A stretch of 64,000 bases of DNA from Hymenopus coronatus (GCA_030762935.1 CM060883.1:46988501-47052500); one strand, 5' to 3'; shown: positions 11,208 to 22,675, counted from the first letter of the stretch. The notes: generated from the letters alone by a model not told the origin. A program made the numbers and translations.

Positions 11208-12173
11208 GGAACGCCATCGGCCCTGCCGACGCTGCTGTGCTTAGGGTCGCACAGCTGAAGTCTGCTCTTCGCCACCGAGATGCCACTACTGTGGTACCAA
11301 CACCACCACCGCCGAGTGCACTGGGCACGATCTCCGCCGTCGCCGCCGGTTCTGTGCCACCTGTCGTGGCACAGGACACTTCACCGGGCAAGCCCAGTGC
11401 CCTCTCTACCCCAGGAGCAGACCACTACCACCACCCGCCCGGACTACACCACCGCCGACCATTATCGACACCACACCACCTGCACCCTCGATAGACGCAG
11501 CGACACGGGACGCCATTCAGGATCTCCACGCGGAGATCTTGAACGTCGGCGCCCGTTTAGCTGCCCTTGAAGAGCTGTGCAGTGTCATCACTGAAAAGGT
11601 GCAGGACCTTCAAGCTGCCACCACCGCCGCCATCGCCACACTACAGTCCACCATCGCTGAGCTGTCCAGCCGGATAGCTAGTGTTCAGCCACAGCCTCAG
11701 CAGGACCTCCAGCCGCAACAGCTCCACTCCGCCGAACGGCCCCACTCCAGGGGCCAATCACACATCGGGGCTGTTAAAAGACCTGGACCTGAGTCTTGGA
11801 TTCTTCGTTCTCGGCAGCTACGACTGGAGAAGAACCAACACTAGCTCCAACTGTATCCCTCACCCTCTAATTCCTCTACTCCTCTCCCTGAATATTCCGC
11901 GGTGACAGTCTGGGCCTCGGTCAAGTCTGTCTCCCGGTCCTCATTTCACCCCTCTGACTGCACCCTGCAGTCAGTTAAATTATCACCTTGAATCCGCGGG
12001 TGCAATCATGCGATACCGCCTCTCCTTACTTCCTTCTAATACCGGTGGAGGGGTTTTTTAGTCGGTATGACCACATGGGAGACCCCGACACTCCGGGCTT
12101 GCCCGGGTCAGTCCTTAAGGTGGATTTTTCCCCTCCACTCGAAACTTAAAAAAAAAAAAAGAAAAAAAAAAGA
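11208..12173 (+). mobile_element. Non-LTR retrotransposon, truncated: ORF1 (gag-like) fragment, 3'UTR and poly(A)
   Basis: One frame stays open from about 11263 to 11844. It contains a zinc-knuckle phrase FCATCRGTGHFTGQAQC (C-x2-C-x4-H-x6-C) at about 11350-11400, a Pro-rich stretch, then a heptad-like region (LNVGARLAALEELCS onward) that reads as a coiled coil and a Gln/Pro-rich tail. A CCHC knuckle with a coiled coil is typical of ORF1/gag-like proteins of jockey/R1-type elements. No ORF2 follows. The next 300 bp look like a 3'UTR (accggtggaggggtttttta and a cccgggtcagtcc segment), ending in an A-rich tail at about 12147-12173. Composition is GC-rich, unlike the surroundings, so it is a fairly recent insert, shortened internally or a non-autonomous derivative. 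Confidence 0.65.
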
Positions 12174-12239
12174 AGAGAATTGTAACAGTGCAGCAGTCAA
12201 AAACATCAGACGCAGGAATGGAATTGCTTCTTTTTTGAT

Positions 12240-12775
12240 TATTGTTATCTTCTCAACACGTACTATGTACACAGTGTATAGAGTATTCCACCCAAAAGTT
12301 CTAAGCCGAGTTGTCACCGGAAATACATGTTTTGATGCTTTCTGAATCCAAAAAGAAAAGTATTTTTAGAAAAAGGCCGTGTGGCGTGTCTATGGACAGC
12401 ATAGCTCAAAAACAAACTTGGTATTTAAGTTTAGTATCTCCTAAGGATGCGACTAAAGGTTTTCAAGCAAATCCCCTCACGCCAAACTACCATTTACATG
12501 GAAAACATTTCGAAAATTTTGATTTTCTTAATCATTGCTCTAACGCTTTTCATTAAAGTATCGTATATTAGAGAATTTACATGAAAAATAAAATGTTTAC
12601 CTTGAATTTTCTGGGAATAGCCTCTGAAGATTCTTAATTCTGGATGAATTTTGCATAACTGGTAAACCGTAAGAGCTAGACAAAAACTTAGTGCACAAAA
12701 ATATTAGATCTCATTAAAACACATTATTTATGTGATATACGTTTTTTACTAGAGCTGACCATTTCACATACGTAA
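12240..12775 (-). repeat. Family A repeat, partial
   Basis: It starts with a diverged head (tatcttctcaacacgtacta) just after the poly(A)-ended element, has lost most of the (GT)n tract, and fades at about 12775. Confidence 0.8.
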
Positions 12776-12850
12776 ATTTGTCATTTTATGGCCTTACAAA
12801 CAAAGGAATTTCAATCACATTGCAACCAGCTTTTCAAATATTTGACTACC

Positions 12851-13741
12851 TTTTTACTTTCTCTATACGTACTATGTACATAGTGTATAGAGAAGATATT
12901 GCACCCGACCCAAAAATTCGATACCCAGATTTGACCGGAAATATATGTTTTAGGGTCCCCTGTATCCAAAAAAAGTATTTCCAGAAAAAGGTCCGTGTGT
13001 GTGTCCTGTGTCCGTGTTTTAGTGTGTCCGTGTGTCTGTGAACACGATAACTCAAAAACGAAAAGTCGGTAAAGTACCAAACTTGGTATTTAAGTTTAAT
13101 ATCTTCCAGGGATGCGACACGAAGCTTTTGAGAAAAATCCCCCTACCCCAAACTACCCTTTACATGGAACTTTTTTCGAAAATTTTGATTTTCTAAAAAA
13201 TAGCTCTAACAATTTTGATTAAAATGTCGTCTATTAAAGATATTTATCTGACAAATAAAATGCATATCTTGAATTTTCTGGGTACGGCCTCTGAAGACTA
13301 CTTTATTCTGGATGAGTTTTACGGAATTTTGAATAGCTGCTAAACCGTAAGGGATAGACAAAAACTTACCACACCAAAGATGTAGAGCACGTTAAAACAC
13401 AATTTATGCTATATAAATGTTTCTCGTAGTGTTGATCGTTTTGAGTTATTCCTTGATTTTGATTTCACCTTTAAAAGGCTTATGGTTTTCTCATACAGGA
13501 ATTTGTCAACTCCTGTCCATACAAACAAAGGAACATCAGTCACATAGCCACCAGCTTTTGACTATCACTTTAACCTATGGTACTCCCTTATTTCGCTTCT
13601 ACTTACAAGGAAGCAAATAATAGTATATTTCTGCTAATTTTTTCTCAATTAGCATTAAGTAAATAGAACCATAAGTTTGTTAACAACAATTTGTTTCAGA
13701 GCTATAGAGAAAGTCATGTGAATGGAACACATCAGATTTTT
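12851..13741 (-). repeat. Family A repeat, full length
   Basis: tttttactttctctatacg at the start, aatggaacacatcagattt at the end, all inner blocks present. It is one of the best-preserved copies. Confidence 0.93.
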
Positions 13742-13754
13742 AGTCAACGGTACT

Positions 13755-13885
13755 CCCTTATTTCTTTTTACTTGTTCACCTCGATTAGCATGAGGTAGAT
13801 AGAAGAATAACCTTTTTGACAATAATTTGTTACGGAAATGTAGAGGAGGTCATGTGAATGGTACACATCAGATATTTTAGTATAC
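13755..13885 (-). repeat. Family A repeat, end fragment
   Basis: It contains tagcatgaggtagatagaag and gtagaggaggtcatgtgaat, the last 130 bp of a minus-oriented copy. It lies right behind the previous full copy. Confidence 0.75.
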
Positions 13886-14010
13886 TATTAGGAAGCATTT
13901 CCACATAATTAAGAGATTCATATTAACATATGTGAGGTAAAAACATATGCGAGAAATTAGTATACACAAGCATTCAGGCTCATATGGCCGGATTTTCAGA
14001 AGACAGACAG

Positions 14011-14280
14011 GGGCCACGCCGTGTCCGAGTGGTTAGACCACTCGCCTCTCACCTAGACGGCCGGGGTTCCATCCCAAGCGACCGTATGTGAGATTTGTGG
14101 CGGACAAAGCGGCACTGGGGTAGGTTTTATCCGGGTACTCCGGTTTCCCCCACCATCGCATTCTACCAATGCTCCATCATCATTCATGTTTCATTAGTGT
14201 CATCGCCTGCGGTCCCATAAGTAGTTAAAGCCGGCGTTAAACACCACCAAAAAAGAAGAAAAAAAAAAAAAAAAAAAAAG
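14011..14280 (+). mobile_element. tRNA-derived SINE, family S1
   Basis: The head gccgtgtccgagtggttaga is a Leu/Ser-tRNA-like A box, and ggggttccatccc is a B box about 45 bp later. The body contains ccgggtactccggtttcccc, similar to a central domain shared by several SINE groups, then a gcgttaaacacc end and a poly(A) tail at 14251-14280. It is the only copy here with a full poly(A), so it is probably the youngest S1 insert. Confidence 0.85.
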
Positions 14281-14395
14281 GAAACAGTCACAACTAAGGC
14301 TGCACTTTCCAGTGTATGTTGTCCATAAAGAGAAAATAATAAAATATCGCTTCTTTAGATTTTTGCGCAATGGTTTACTTTAGGTATTATAATTG

Positions 14396-14475
14396 CCAGC
14401 CGATTAATTTTAATCGACTCGAATAATCGATTAATCTTACAACAGAAATTGATCGATTAATCGGATAGACCACTG
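14396..14475. other. Cluster of ATCGATTAAT palindromic motifs
   Basis: Four related motifs lie within 70 bp (ccgattaattttaatcgac, aataatcgattaatc, gatcgattaatcgg). They resemble homeodomain-type binding sites, but no gene start is visible nearby, so a regulatory role is speculative. Confidence 0.3.
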
Positions 14476-14572
14476 CAAACGTATGTCCATACCACTCTAT
14501 CACAAATGCAACAGTGAAATAGTCTGGAATTTGATAAATGTGGTGACTTTCCGTGCAACGTGTTTTTATAGT

Positions 14573-14771
14573 GATTAACGCCCGCTTTTACTACTATAGC
14601 ACCGCAAACGATGACATAGATGGTACATGGAACGAAGGTGGAGTACCGGTGGAATGTGATGGCGGTAGAAACCGGAGAACCAGGAGAAAACCCGCGTTGT
14701 CCACCACAAATCCCATATGCGGTCTTAGAAGCAGGCGAGTGGTCTAACCACTCGGCCACGGCGCAGCCCCC
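14573..14771 (-). mobile_element. SINE S1, minus orientation
   Basis: The reverse complement gives a gccgtggccgagtggttaga head, a shortened anticodon/B-box section, the ccggtttc body and the gcgttaa end. The B box is damaged. It lies 300 bp from a plus-oriented S1, so the pair could form an imperfect hairpin. Confidence 0.8.
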
Positions 14772-15014
14772 GTTCAATATGTGAAATATCGGAGAGGAAA
14801 CGTTAAACATATCAGATTACGCAACTGTCCTGCATTTGACGTGAACAGATATCCCTTCGAGCATTAAAACAATGAAATTTAGTATCAGTATTTGAAATAC
14901 AACTGTTTACTAATGCTGAAATTGAGAGCTTCGAACAAATTTGCTCTTTCTGCTTCACTGAAACGTCAACCAGTTGGTGACGCCTAATGTGTGCGGTATG
15001 CTATATTTAGATCC

Positions 15015-15355
15015 AGATACACCGAGCGGGATGCGGGATGTCCCGGGTTTGATCCCCGGCGACCGCCCACTCTAACCCATGGGTTTTTCGTGGTTTCTTC
15101 GGGTACAAGCGAATGCTGAGGTATTTCATATTCTACCACACTATCCCGTCTATCATGTTCTGTGCCCATTCTGCGCCCACCACTTCTTTGTCGTATGTTC
15201 CAGGGTTGAATGACCAGGCGACTGTGCTCTCTGAAAGTTTCTTTGTGCGGAAGGCTCCCGATCAGAACTGCCTCCGGGACAAAAATTGTGGAATAGACAG
15301 AAAGACAGACAGATTTATTGTCTGTTACCATACACTGTACAGATAGACTCATCAT
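15015..15355 (+). mobile_element. SINE-like element, family S5
   Basis: A tRNA-like B box (gggtttgatcccc) sits near 15043, followed by a body with cccatgggtttttcgtgg and ttcgggtacaagcgaatg, and an end rich in agacagaaagacagaca. The A box is weak. A body about 300 bp long after a B box is SINE-like. No other copy occurs in this window, so the family assignment is tentative. Confidence 0.45.
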
Positions 15356-15839
15356 AAATGTACATTAATTAAATAAGTTGTATACAGTTTTGTCATGTAA
15401 AAATAAATGTAGTGATATTTTAAATATACACATATAATTTATTTTAATAATGCCATATGGGAGAGCATTGACAATTTTACTTATGAGGCACTTTGGTGAT
15501 TTTGAGTATTTAGTTGTTTTATATTTTTCTATACGGATGTCATTCATACTTCTAGTAAAATGATTATGAACACCACAATTAATACTAAATAAATATCAGT
15601 TGTTTTTATAAAATAGTGCAGCATTATATATTAATAAATCAGTCAAAGTAAAAATATTAAAATGTTTAAAAACATGTCTTAATGAGTCTCTTGGCTTCAT
15701 ATTAAAATTATTCTTAGCCCTCTCTTCTGAATTAAAAATACCCTATTTACTTCAGTTGCAGATCCCCATATTAAAATATTGTATGATAAAATTGATTGTA
15801 CAGAATAAAGTGAAAGCGAGGAGATGATACAGGGAAACA
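15356..15839. other. AT-rich non-coding stretch
   Basis: I see no gene, structured RNA or recognised repeat here. Confidence 0.5.
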
Positions 15840-16080
15840 AGAAATAATAGGTAGCTTAAAGGATAAGAGTACTTTAATACTATATAGGAATGTTAAGAAA
15901 GAATGGGTAAGAGAAAAATACATTGATGTCTGTGGAAAAATAGATAAAGGATCTAGCATGGGCAAGAACAGGAACAATGTTAAAGGCCTAAAAGTAAATA
16001 AAGATGTATGTCCCCTTGGCAAAGTAGATAATAATTTACACTGTATAATGGAATGCAAAGAAACAAAAATATGGAATAAA
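15840..16080 (+). pseudogene. C-terminal reverse-transcriptase relic (non-LTR)
   Basis: A frame reading LKDKSTLILYRNVKKEW, then after about 45 residues VCPLGKVDNNLHCIMEC. This fits the end of many non-LTR reverse transcriptases, where a 'CplC....e...H.l.eC' zinc-ribbon-like motif closes the protein. The second cysteine of the first pair reads Gly, and the piece is cut off by the family A head at 16083. A diverged relic; the assignment rests on motif and position. Confidence 0.4.
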
Positions 16081-16082
16081 AA

Positions 16083-16172
16083 TCTGATGCGTTCCATTCA
16101 CATGACTTTCTCTACATCTCTGCTACAAAGTATTGTTAAAAACCTTATGCTTCTATTTACATCATACTAATT
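16083..16172 (+). repeat. Family A repeat, head only
   Basis: ctgatgcgttccattcacat through tacatcatactaattgata, then a second head starts. The short head in front of a complete copy suggests that the newer copy inserted into the older one. Confidence 0.8.
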
Positions 16173-17028
16173 GATAAAAATCTGATGTGTACCATTCACA
16201 TGAATTTTTCTATATCCCTGCACCAAATTACTCTTAAAAAGCTTATACTTCTATTTACTTTATGCTAATCACAAAAAGTTAGCAGAAATAGTCTTATTAC
16301 TTGCTTCCTTGTAAGTAGGAGCGATATAAGGGACTACCATAGGTTAAAGTGATAGTCAAAAGCTGGTTTCTATGTCAATGAAGTTCCTTTGTTTATATGA
16401 ATAGGAGTTGACAAAAGTATAAGTTTTTCATAGCAGAAACCAAAAATAAGGAATGTCTCAAAAACGACGAACTCACGAAAAAATGTATATAACATAAATT
16501 GTGTGTTTTAACGTGCTGTACATTTTTTGTGTAGTAAGTTTTTGTCCATCTCTTACGGTTTAGCAGTTATTCAAAATTCAGTAAAATTCATCCAGAATAA
16601 ACTACTGTTCAGAGGCTATTCCCAGAAAATTCAAGATATACTTTTTATTTGTCAGGTAAATATCTTTAATGTACGAAATTTTAATCAACATCGTTAGAGC
16701 CATTTTTGAGAAAATCAAAATTTTTGAAAAAATTTCCATATAAAGGGTAGTTGGGGGTGGGGGATTTTTCTCAAAATCTTCGTGTCGCATCCCTGGAAGA
16801 TACTTAACTTAAATACCAAGTTTGGTATTTTACCGACTTTTCGTTTTTGAGTTATCGTGTTCACGGACACACGGACACACACACGGACCTTTTTGTGAAA
16901 ATGCTTTTTTTGGATATTGGGGACCCTAAAACATATATTTCCGGTGAAATCTCAGTATCGAATTTTTGGGTGGAGTGCAATACCTTCTCTATACACTATG
17001 TACATAGTGCGTATAGAGAAAGTAAAAA
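16173..17028 (+). repeat. Family A repeat, full length
   Basis: It starts atctgatgtgtaccattcac and ends gtatagagaaagtaaaaa. The internal palindrome and short CA tract are intact. Confidence 0.93.
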
Positions 17029-17460
17029 TTAGCAGAAATACCTTGCTTCCTTGTAAGTAGAGGCAAAATAAGGGAGTACCATAGTTTAAAGTGACAGTCA
17101 AAAGCTGGTTGCTATGTGACTGAGGTTTCTTTATTTGTTTGGACACGCGTTGACAAATTTCTGTCTGAGAAAAGTTTAAGTTTTTCAAAGCTGGAACTAA
17201 AAACAAGGAATATTTTAAAAACGATTACTCCACACTACTTTCTTCAATCACAGAACAACCAACTTTTAAAATGTTTGAGTGTCGGTTTAGCCTAGTGTAT
17301 TCCATATTTCCGTTTTACTTATAAAGGAACTAAGTAATAAGATCGCTTTTGCTAATGTTTTAGCATTAAATAGATTAAATAGATAGAAGACTAAGTTTAT
17401 TATCAATAATTTGCTGCAGAGATGTAGAGAAAATCATGTGAATGGAGCACATCAGAGTTT
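17029..17460. repeat. Two family A fragments in opposite orientation
   Basis: At 17029-17215 a plus-oriented piece (ccttgcttccttgtaagtag onward) follows the full copy. At about 17235-17460 a minus-oriented piece ends with aaatcatgtgaatggagcac. Neither has termini on both sides. Confidence 0.7.
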
Positions 17461-18225
17461 TTGATGCAATTAATTCAAGAATTGAATACAAACAAGATTT
17501 TAAGAATAGTGTCTGGATTAGTTATGAAAATAAAGAGAATGAGTAGGAAACGTCACGTGACTGTTACACGAACTACACTTTCCATGACTTTTGAGACGCG
17601 CTATATACTTGAAAGAGCATTGAATGCCATGCGCTTGGTGGATTATGAATTAGTAAGTGAATTTACTTAAAAATGTGCCTGGGTCCTGGTTTTCCTTCCC
17701 CTTTTTATATTTTTCCTGGAAGGCACAAAGAGCGGAGCAGTTCCCTCGGGAACTCTTTCCATCCCAACTTTTAATTGTTCATTATATCGGGATAATTACG
17801 CTGTAGGATCCGCCTCGACTTAATATTCACTTCTTTTATTCTCAATCATCTAACTCTGAAACTAAATTACTTTCCTTATTTTCATTTCCCTCTTCCTTCC
17901 TTACTTCCGTCTTGCTGCTTGTTCATTCGTCCTTGCGACTGTATCTTCTGTCCAAGCATTAGTAACTTGGGTAACTTTCTTCCCGTTGCCTTTACACTCA
18001 AGTGTTTGGTCTGTTTTTATAGATACTCTTGTGTAATTAAAAATAGTTGTTTACATTATGAGGTAGTAAAGATAAATTTTATTTATGAGAGCATAAAATC
18101 TGTTTACTGTTGTGTGGCTTGCAATATATTGGCCATTAGCAAAGTAATACAAAACTAGTTGCTTCCAGTGTAAAATACTCCGCATTGTTTGGGCCTCTGG
18201 TCTATACAAGGAGTCTAAATTAAGC
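17461..18225. other. Unique non-coding stretch
   Basis: Mixed-composition DNA with a 69-codon and a 79-codon frame that show no domain I recognise. No repeat-family signatures are visible. Confidence 0.45.
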
Positions 18226-18235
18226 CATTCATAAG

Positions 18236-18314
18236 TTAATTCAAAATCTTCTCGGGCTTCTAGCCAGGTAACAAGTTTTTACCTGGCTAGAAGCCCGAGA
18301 AGATTTTGAATTAA
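18236..18314. repeat. Perfect 36-bp inverted repeat with 7-nt loop
   Basis: Arms 18236-18271 and 18279-18314 are exact complements (ctcgggcttctagccagg inward). A 12-bp direct repeat, cattcataagtt, flanks it at 18226-18237 and 18347-18358. The hairpin plus 32 bp may therefore be one insertion with a 12-bp target duplication. Confidence 0.93.
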
Positions 18315-18530
18315 TACGTCGCCAGGAAAGCTTCAGTTCTTATTTTCATTCATAAGTTGTTTTAGGCCGCCCGCAGAGCGGCCACACATTTCTTTTGTCT
18401 GTGGAATGTTTTAACTCCAGAAGCTTTTGTTTTGTTTAACACACCTATAGGAAACACTTGAATATTTACACGATATTATCGAGTGAGCTGCGTAATTTAT
18501 GTATATAAACCATTTATTGTAAATAAACAT

Positions 18531-18647
18531 ACTTTTACTTTCTCTACATGTACTAGTGTATAGCGAAGATATTGCATTCCACCCAAAAATTCGAAACAAA
18601 GATTTCATCGTTACGTTTTAGGGTCCCCCATATTAAAAAAAAATCGC
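18531..18647 (-). repeat. Family A repeat, first part of a copy split by a SINE
   Basis: cttttactttctctacatg to the gggtcccc block, then the S2 SINE begins. The copy resumes at 18927 with the caaaaag/gtgtgtgtgt section. Confidence 0.8.
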
Positions 18648-18926
18648 CCTCCGTGATGTAATGGCTACCATGCTAACTTCATATACCCAAGGTCGCGGGT
18701 TCAAACCCGGCGGAGGACGATGGATATTTTCGGGCGTAAAAATCCTTAGCATGGCTTCCTTCGGAAGGGAAGTAAAGCTGTGGGTCCCGTGTCGTAGATT
18801 TACGGCACGTAAAAGAACCTCAAGCCTGATAAGAGAGGCCTCTGAGCAAAATTAAGCGATATTTAACGCCCAATATTGAATGGGACGCTGAGAACCAAAG
18901 CAGTTAAAGAGCGTCCATAAATATAA
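18648..18926 (+). mobile_element. tRNA-derived SINE, family S2, complete
   Basis: The head cgccctccgtgatgtaatgg to cggcggaggacg spans about 72 bp. It can be drawn as a tRNA cloverleaf with one or two mismatches, with B box gggttcaaaccc. The body includes cggcacgtaaaagaacctca and cgcccaatattgaatgggac. It inserted into a family A copy, so it is younger than that copy. Confidence 0.85.
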
Positions 18927-19200
18927 GGCCATTTCATTTTTTTTATAAAAATAAAGCATTTGTGGAAAAAGATATCTCTGTGTGTGTGTCTGTGAACACG
19001 ATAACTCAAAAACGAAAAGTCGGTAAAATACCAAACTTGGTATTTAAGTATGCTATCTTCCTGGAATGCGACAGGAAGATTTTGAGAAAAATCCCCCTAT
19101 CCCAAACTACTTTTTAATGGAAAAAATTTCGAAAATTTTGATTTTCTCAAAAGTACTTCTAACGATTTTGATTAAAATACCGTATATTACAGATACATGG
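18927..19200 (-). repeat. Family A repeat, second part of the split copy
   Basis: It continues from the (GT)n region through taccaaacttggta and gattttgattaaaataccg, and stops at about 19200, where unrelated sequence begins. Confidence 0.8.
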
Positions 19201-19254
19201 AGAATACGTTATAATAACAAATTAATGAATTAATCAAAAATGAAAATATCATTA

Positions 19255-19412
19255 GAACCTTAAGATAAGGATGCTTTGGAGATATGAATAGGACCCAGGA
19301 TGATAGAAAGAATAAAAGAATATACAAATGAACCCCAATGAACACAAGACTAAGGGGCCGTCCTAAAATAGATGGTTAGATGATGTACTTGATCACATTA
19401 AGGATAAGAAAA
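19255..19412 (+). pseudogene. Reverse-transcriptase C-terminal relic
   Basis: Read in one frame, with few damaged positions, it gives LRWFGDMNRTQDDRKNKRIY, then TPMNTRLRGRPK and a WMM-type continuation. This phrase ('LRWfGHv.Rm...R..k....w.P...RrrGRPk.RW.ddv') closes many endonuclease-reverse-transcriptase proteins of non-LTR elements in insects and other arthropods. The upstream part is replaced by family A sequence. It is a small orphan fragment. Confidence 0.55.
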
Positions 19413-19414
19413 TA

Positions 19415-20276
19415 AAAAATCTTGTCTGTTCTATTAACATGTCTTTTTCTGCACCTCTGCAACTAATTATTGTTAAATAGCTTATTTATATATTATTTAA
19501 TGCTAATTAAGAAACAATTGGCAAAAAGAGTATTATTACCTGCTTCCTCGTAAGTAAAAAGGGAAATAATGGAAAACACTAGGCTATATCTGTAGTCAAT
19601 TCTTTTAAAAGCTGGTTGCTATGTGATTGAAGTACCTTTGTATGGACAGGAGTTGACAGAAGTCCATATGAGAAAATTATAAGTATTTTAAAGCTGTAAC
19701 TAATAACAAGGAACATCTTAAAAGAGGCCAACTCCACGAAAAAATGTGTACTACTATAAATGGTGTGTTTTAGCGAGCACATTTTAATGTGGCAAGTTTT
19801 TGTGTATCTCTTACGGCTTACCAGTTATGAAAACTTCTGAAAAATTAATCCAGAATAAACAAGTCTTCAGAGGCTATCCCCAGAAAATTGAAGATATACA
19901 TATTATTTATCACATAAATATCTTAAATATACGAATTTTAATCAAACTCTTTAGAGCCATTTATGAGAAAATCAAAATTTTCGAAATTTTTTTCATGTAA
20001 AGCGAAGTTTGGGGTGGGGGAATTTTTCTCAAAAGTTTCGTATCGCATCCCCGGAAGATACTAAACTTAAATACCAAATTTGGTGTTTTACCAACTTTTC
20101 GTTTTTGAGTTATCGTGTTCTCATACACACGAACACACACACGGACCTTTTTCTGAAAATATCTTTTTGGATACAGGGTACCCTAAAACGGGTATTTGCG
20201 GTGAAATCTCGGTATATAATTTTTGGGTGGAAACCAATACCTTTTCTATACATTGTACATGTAGAGAAAGTAAAAA
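19415..20276 (+). repeat. Family A repeat, full length
   Basis: Diverged head (aatcttgtctgttctattaa), all middle blocks, and tail atgtagagaaagtaaaaa. The next copy abuts it. Confidence 0.9.
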
Positions 20277-21145
20277 TGATCGGATTTGTCCATTCACATG
20301 ACTCTTATATATTCTGCAACAAACTATTCTTATAAAAGCTCATTTCTCTTCCTCTTCTTCTTCATGGAGACAAACATTAACAGATTTCTTTTTATTCTTA
20401 GCTTCTTATAAGTAGAAGGCAATTAAGGGAATACACTAGTCTTAAGAGACAGTCAACTTTTTAATAAGCCAGTAGCTATGTGATGGTTTTAAATGTCGTT
20501 TTATTTGCTTGAACAGAAGAAACAAAAACCAATAACGACTTTCCATTTGAGAAAAAGCTTACATATTGTAAAATTGAAACCAATAACAAAGAATGTCTCA
20601 GAAATTGATAACGGAAAAATGTCATATGTCAGAAATTGTGTATTTTGAGATCAACATTTTGTGTACTACGTTTATGTTAATCTCTTACAGTTTACGAGTT
20701 ATGCGAAAGTCATACAAAATGAAGGAGACTTCAGAGGCTATTCCCAGGAAATTCAAGATATACATTTTATTTTTCATGCAAATAACTTTAATATATGGTA
20801 TTTTAATCAAATATCTTAGAGCAACTTTTGAGAAAATCAAAAATTTCAGAATTTTTTCCATGTAAAGATTAGTTTGTGTTGGGGGAATTTCTTGATAATC
20901 TTCGTGTCGCATCCTTGGGAGATTCTAAACTAAATACCAAGTGAGGTTTTAACAGACTTTTCGTTTTTGACTTATACTGTCCAGAGACACACACACACAT
21001 AGGACCTTTCTCAAAAAATGCTTTTATTGCATTCAGGGGGAGCCAAAACATGTATTTCCGGTGAAATCTCTGTATAGAATTTTTGGGTGCATTACAGTAC
21101 ATTTTCTATACACTATGTACATAGTATGTGTAGAGAAAGTAATAA
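20277..21145 (+). repeat. Family A repeat, tandem with the previous copy
   Basis: It starts tgatcggatttgtccattca immediately after the preceding tail and ends gtgtagagaaagtaataaaa. The head is diverged, so the tandem is old. Confidence 0.88.
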
Positions 21146-21455
21146 AATACTAAGTGTTTTGACCTTGATTGGTAATAATTACAGTATGCCACTAAAAGCG
21201 CCGGTTTAGAAAACAAAACTGCAAGAATAAAGGGCGCTTTATTCCTCACATTACTCACACAGAGGAAATGCTATATTTTCTCAACTGCATTTAACTTGTT
21301 GGAAAGGGTGATGCGGTTTTTTCAGAAGCATTTCCTGGAAAGAGTTACTTGGGTTTTATAAATGTATTTTTCACAGAAAACTTTCCGAATAGAATATCTG
21401 GAAAGCCCGTTTCATTTCTAACGAAAATCATTTTAAAGAAGAAAAATCACAAAGC
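21146..21455. other. Unique non-coding stretch
   Basis: About 310 bp with no gene or repeat that I recognise. Confidence 0.5.
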
Positions 21456-22266
21456 TTAAAAAATCTTATGTATTCCATTACCAGGGCTTTCTTTATCTGT
21501 TCCGTAAACAAAATACTCTCTCAAAAGAGTACACTTTTATCTATATAAACTAATCGAGATTCCTTAGCAGAAATGGTCTTATTACTTACTTCTTTGTAAG
21601 TAGAACGGAAACAAGAGAATACACTAGACTAGAGCGATAGTGAAATATTTTAAAAGCTGTTGCTATGATAGTCATTGAAAGTTGGTTCTCTTTTGATGGC
21701 CATAAGTAAAACAAAAGAGATATGAAACAGATGAGGGCTTCCCGTTTTGAGAAAAGTACACTGGATATCCCCGAAACGGTTAGCTCTAAAAAAAATGCAT
21801 ATAACATAAATTGATGTTTTTATCAAATTATAGCTTTTCTCTATAACTTAGGTTTGGCAGTTATACAAAAGTCATTCAAAATGAAGAGGATTTTAGGGGC
21901 CATTCCCAAGAAATTCAGAATATATCTTTTATTTGCCATCTAAGCATATTTAATATACGGCATTTTAATCAAAATCGTTAGAGCCATTTTTTTAGAAAAT
22001 TAACAGTTTCGGAAAATGTTTCAGGAAAGGGTAGTTTGGGGTTGAGGTTATTCCTGAAAATCTAGGTGTGTCGCATCCTTATCAGATACCAAATTTAAAT
22101 ACCAGTTTCGTTGTTTACACTGACCTTTTTGTGAATTTTTATTCGTAGGTCCTCCAAACATGTATTTCTGGTATCAAAATCAAATACATTGTAAAATAAT
22201 ACATTGAATGCAATACATTCTCTACCTACTATACACGTTGTATATACGTCCTAGAAAAAGTAAAAA
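21456..22266 (+). repeat. Family A repeat, diverged
   Basis: Head atcttatgtattccattacc, tail ctagaaaaagtaaaaa. The terminal palindrome has decayed (ctatacacgttgtatatacg), so this is one of the older copies. Confidence 0.85.
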
Positions 22267-22289
22267 TTAATGAATATGAAAAGTCAGAC

Positions 22290-22372
22290 TGAAAAATTCA
22301 ATGGCATAATCGAGATCTGAACCACGGATCAGCTGCTCTGACCACTGAGCTACCATGGCAACATACCGCCAG
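22290..22372 (-). mobile_element. tRNA-like segment (SINE head), minus strand
   Basis: The reverse complement reads gccatggtagctcagtggtc, agagcagctg, then gtggttcagatctcg: an A box followed by a B-box-like block at tRNA spacing. The acceptor ends do not pair well, so it is tRNA-derived rather than a functional tRNA gene. Confidence 0.5.
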
Positions 22373-22489
22373 GGCACTAAATGACCCAATAGCTGGTTAA
22401 CTATAAAGATAGGACTTAAGTACTTACACAGTTTGTAAGTCGTCATTGAGGTATGCCAATATAATTTGAAATCTTCATTTGGAGAATTG

Positions 22490-22562
22490 AGTGCCGTACC
22501 ATGGTGATCAGAGCAACTGTACGGAAACCAGCAATCCGAGGTTCAAATACCGGTAACTTGTT
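22490..22562 (+). mobile_element. tRNA-like segment (SINE head), plus strand
   Basis: gtaccatggtgatcagagca, then aatccgaggttcaaatacc gives A- and B-box-like blocks. It faces away from the similar segment at 22290-22372, about 120 bp apart. Confidence 0.5.
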
Positions 22563-22565
22563 ATT

Positions 22566-22660
22566 TTCTTTGCACGTACTATGTACATAGTGTATAGAGA
22601 AGTTATGCCAAGATTTCACCGGAAATACATGTTATGGGGAAAAAAATTCAAACTCTTAGT
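22566..22660 (-). repeat. Family A repeat, head fragment
   Basis: tttctttgcacgtactatg, acatagtgtatagagaag and the ttcaccggaaatacatg block, then lost. Confidence 0.75.
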
Positions 22661-22675
22661 TTTCACAAAAATGAC

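Noticed and set aside
18648..18722. tRNA gene candidate (cgccctccgtg...cggaggacg)
   Set aside because: It recurs with an attached 200-bp body and target duplications, so it is a SINE head. The acceptor stem has a mismatch.
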